7,229 nt of DNA from positions 1 through 7,229 of the forward strand of contig JAOUPW010000083.1 of the NCBI GenBank assembly GCA_029879665.1. The letters run 5' to 3'. The position numbers and the translations under genes are program-made. Source of the DNA: Rhodospirillales bacterium (GTDB taxonomy: Bacteria; Pseudomonadota; Alphaproteobacteria; Rhodospirillales; JAOUPW01). Below are positions 6,250 to 7,229 of this stretch, in pieces. How positions within the stretch are numbered: the stretch's first letter is position 1; the number at the start of each line of letters is the position of its first letter. The notes beneath the pieces are model-generated. The model searched no databases. It saw only the letters and a list, made by a program, of their open reading frames with translations, and was not told where the DNA came from.

Positions 6250-7051
6250 TTTTAAATACCGGCGTGTACACTCTGTTGAAGATGCTCTTTTGGTTTTTAA
6301 TGAATGTGAAAGCCCACATTATTATGCTGGCGGGATGTCCCTTCTTCCTGTGCTCAAGCTGCGTCTTGATCAGCCAACGGATGTCATAGATCTGGGATAC
6401 CTTGATAACCTGCGGGGGATTCAGGATGAGGCGGACCTTATCAGGATCGGCGCCATGACTCCCCACGCCGTGGTCGCGAGTTCCGACGTGGTGCGCAACA
6501 AAATACCTGCCCTGGCCAAGCTTGCGGGATCTATCGGTGATCCTCTTATCCGCAATCGCGGCACCATCGGCGGCTCTATCGCCAATAATGACCCGAGTGC
6601 CGATTACCCGTCAGCAGTTCTTGCCCTGAACGCGACCGTTCATACAAACCGGCGTTCGATTGCTGCAGATGATTTTTTCCTTGGCATGTTTGAGACCGCA
6701 CTGGAAAACGGAGAGCTAATCCTGGAAGTGACCTTTCCCGTTCCGAAAAGGGCCGGGTATGGACGGTTTCCAAATCCTGCTTCTCGCTACCCCCTTGTCG
6801 GCGTGTTTGTAGCCGAAACGCAAGAAGGCCCACGTGTCAGCGTTACCGGAGCGGCTCCCTGCGTTTTTCGTTTTGCAGAGATGGAGTGGGCTCTTGCCAA
6901 AAATTTTGACGAAATCGCCATCAGGGAAATCAGAATAAGCCCCGATAACCTGCAATCGGACCTTCACGGCACGCCGGAATACAGAGCTAGGCTGATTACC
7001 ACCATGGCGCGCCGGGCCGTGGTCGAAACGGTGACCGCCGCCAAGGCGTAG
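6242..7051 (+). CDS. FAD-binding medium subunit of the molybdenum hydroxylase
   Basis: A 269-residue CoxM-type flavoprotein subunit. FAD-binding signatures are AGGMSLLP (29-36, usual form AGGxSLLP) and [18 protein letters not shown] (104-121, usual TIGGxxAxxDPxxD). A CO-dehydrogenase flavoprotein C-terminal domain follows from about residue 180. It has the ordinary short length, without the extra [4Fe-4S]-binding insertion of 4-hydroxybenzoyl-CoA reductase beta subunits. It would accept electrons from the [2Fe-2S] subunit and hand them to NAD+, a quinone or another acceptor; the sequence does not tell which. The ATG at 6242 lies inside the end of the small-subunit gene (8-nt overlap), so translation is probably coupled. 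It is the last gene of the operon, ending 12 bp before the end of a convergent gene. Confidence 0.95.
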   Translation: MYDFKYRRVHSVEDALLVFNECESPHYYAGGMSLLPVLKLRLDQPTDVIDLGYLDNLRGIQDEADLIRIGAMTPHAVVASSDVVRNKIPALAKLAGSIGDPLIRNRGTIGGSIANNDPSADYPSAVLALNATVHTNRRSIAADDFFLGMFETALENGELILEVTFPVPKRAGYGRFPNPASRYPLVGVFVAETQEGPRVSVTGAAPCVFRFAEMEWALAKNFDEIAIREIRISPDNLQSDLHGTPEYRARLITTMARRAVVETVTAAKA

Positions 7052-7063
7052 ATATTCAATCGT

Positions 7064-7229
7064 TCACGGCGATCGTTTTTTTGCGCCGCCGATCAGAACC
7101 AGATGCTGCGCCCGTGCATTATTCAGTCGCACTTCCAGACTCTCTCCGCCGTGTCGCAGGAATTCCCCTGAGATGAATGCCTGATACAACTGCGCCCGGA
7201 CTTTTGCTTCCTTGTCGGGAAACTTCAAC
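7064..7229 (-). CDS. C-terminal end of a convergent gene (partial, unrecognised)
   Basis: Reading leftward from the right edge, one frame is open for 54 codons and stops with TGA (plus positions 7064-7066). The fragment runs from LKFPDKEAKVRAQLYQAFIS to a basic tail, LIGGAKKRSP. The composition (amphipathic helix, then a short strand-like LVLIGG) looks protein-coding, and the alternative minus frame checked contains a stop. I do not recognise a family. The start lies outside the window. It ends 12 bp from the FAD-subunit gene in convergent orientation, so it is not part of the operon. Confidence 0.55.
   Translation of the reverse strand, partial: LKFPDKEAKVRAQLYQAFISGEFLRHGGESLEVRLNNARAQHLVLIGGAKKRSP

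Noticed and set aside
7067..7093. Possible terminator after the FAD gene: short inverted repeat CGGCG/CGCCG near a run of seven T (7076-7082).
   Set aside because: The T run lies in the loop, not after the stem, and another 4-bp stem upstream (7059-7073) is too weak. The region is also the coding end of the convergent gene.

Overview
The window reads as a piece of an alphaproteobacterial-type chromosome: moderately GC-rich DNA, tightly packed genes, strong purine-rich ribosome sites, and proteins in the style of Rhodospirillales/Rhizobiales catabolic accessory regions. The taxonomic guess is inference from style only. No rRNA, tRNA, mobile element or CRISPR array is visible.

Layout. At the left edge a possible 3' tail of a plus-strand gene (1-81) runs into the 3' end of a minus-strand cupin gene (38-511). 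A 254-bp divergent regulatory region (512-765) follows. It holds a near-consensus sigma70-type promoter facing right, two inverted repeats flanking or covering that promoter, a third inverted repeat, and a tandem repeat in front of the cupin gene. Rightward from it runs a compact five-gene operon: a UbiD-family prenylated-FMN (de)carboxylase (766-2406); the molybdopterin large subunit of a xanthine dehydrogenase/CO dehydrogenase-family hydroxylase (2399-4765); an NMT1/SsuA-like periplasmic-binding-protein-fold protein with no signal peptide (4786-5721); the [2Fe-2S] small subunit (5767-6249); and the FAD medium subunit (6242-7051). Two junctions overlap by exactly 8 nt and the other gaps are 20 and 45 bp, so cotranscription is very likely. 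A convergent minus-strand gene enters from the right edge (7064-7229) and is not recognised.

How the genes may work together. The three hydroxylase subunits make a complete electron path: Mo centre, two [2Fe-2S] clusters, FAD, then an external acceptor. They would hydroxylate or dehydrogenate an (N-hetero)aromatic, aldehyde or acyl-CoA type substrate. UbiD enzymes reversibly decarboxylate aromatic or unsaturated acids using prenylated FMN. Together the operon suggests catabolism of a carboxylated aromatic or heteroaromatic compound, with decarboxylation before or after a Mo-dependent hydroxylation. The substrate cannot be read from the sequence. The most unusual part is the binding-protein-fold gene. 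It cannot be extended to gain a signal peptide, it sits between hydroxylase subunit genes, and no permease or ATPase is present. A cytoplasmic role, as substrate carrier or as an enzyme on this fold, is therefore more likely than import. No flavin prenyltransferase (UbiX) or XdhC/CoxF-type maturation gene lies in the window.
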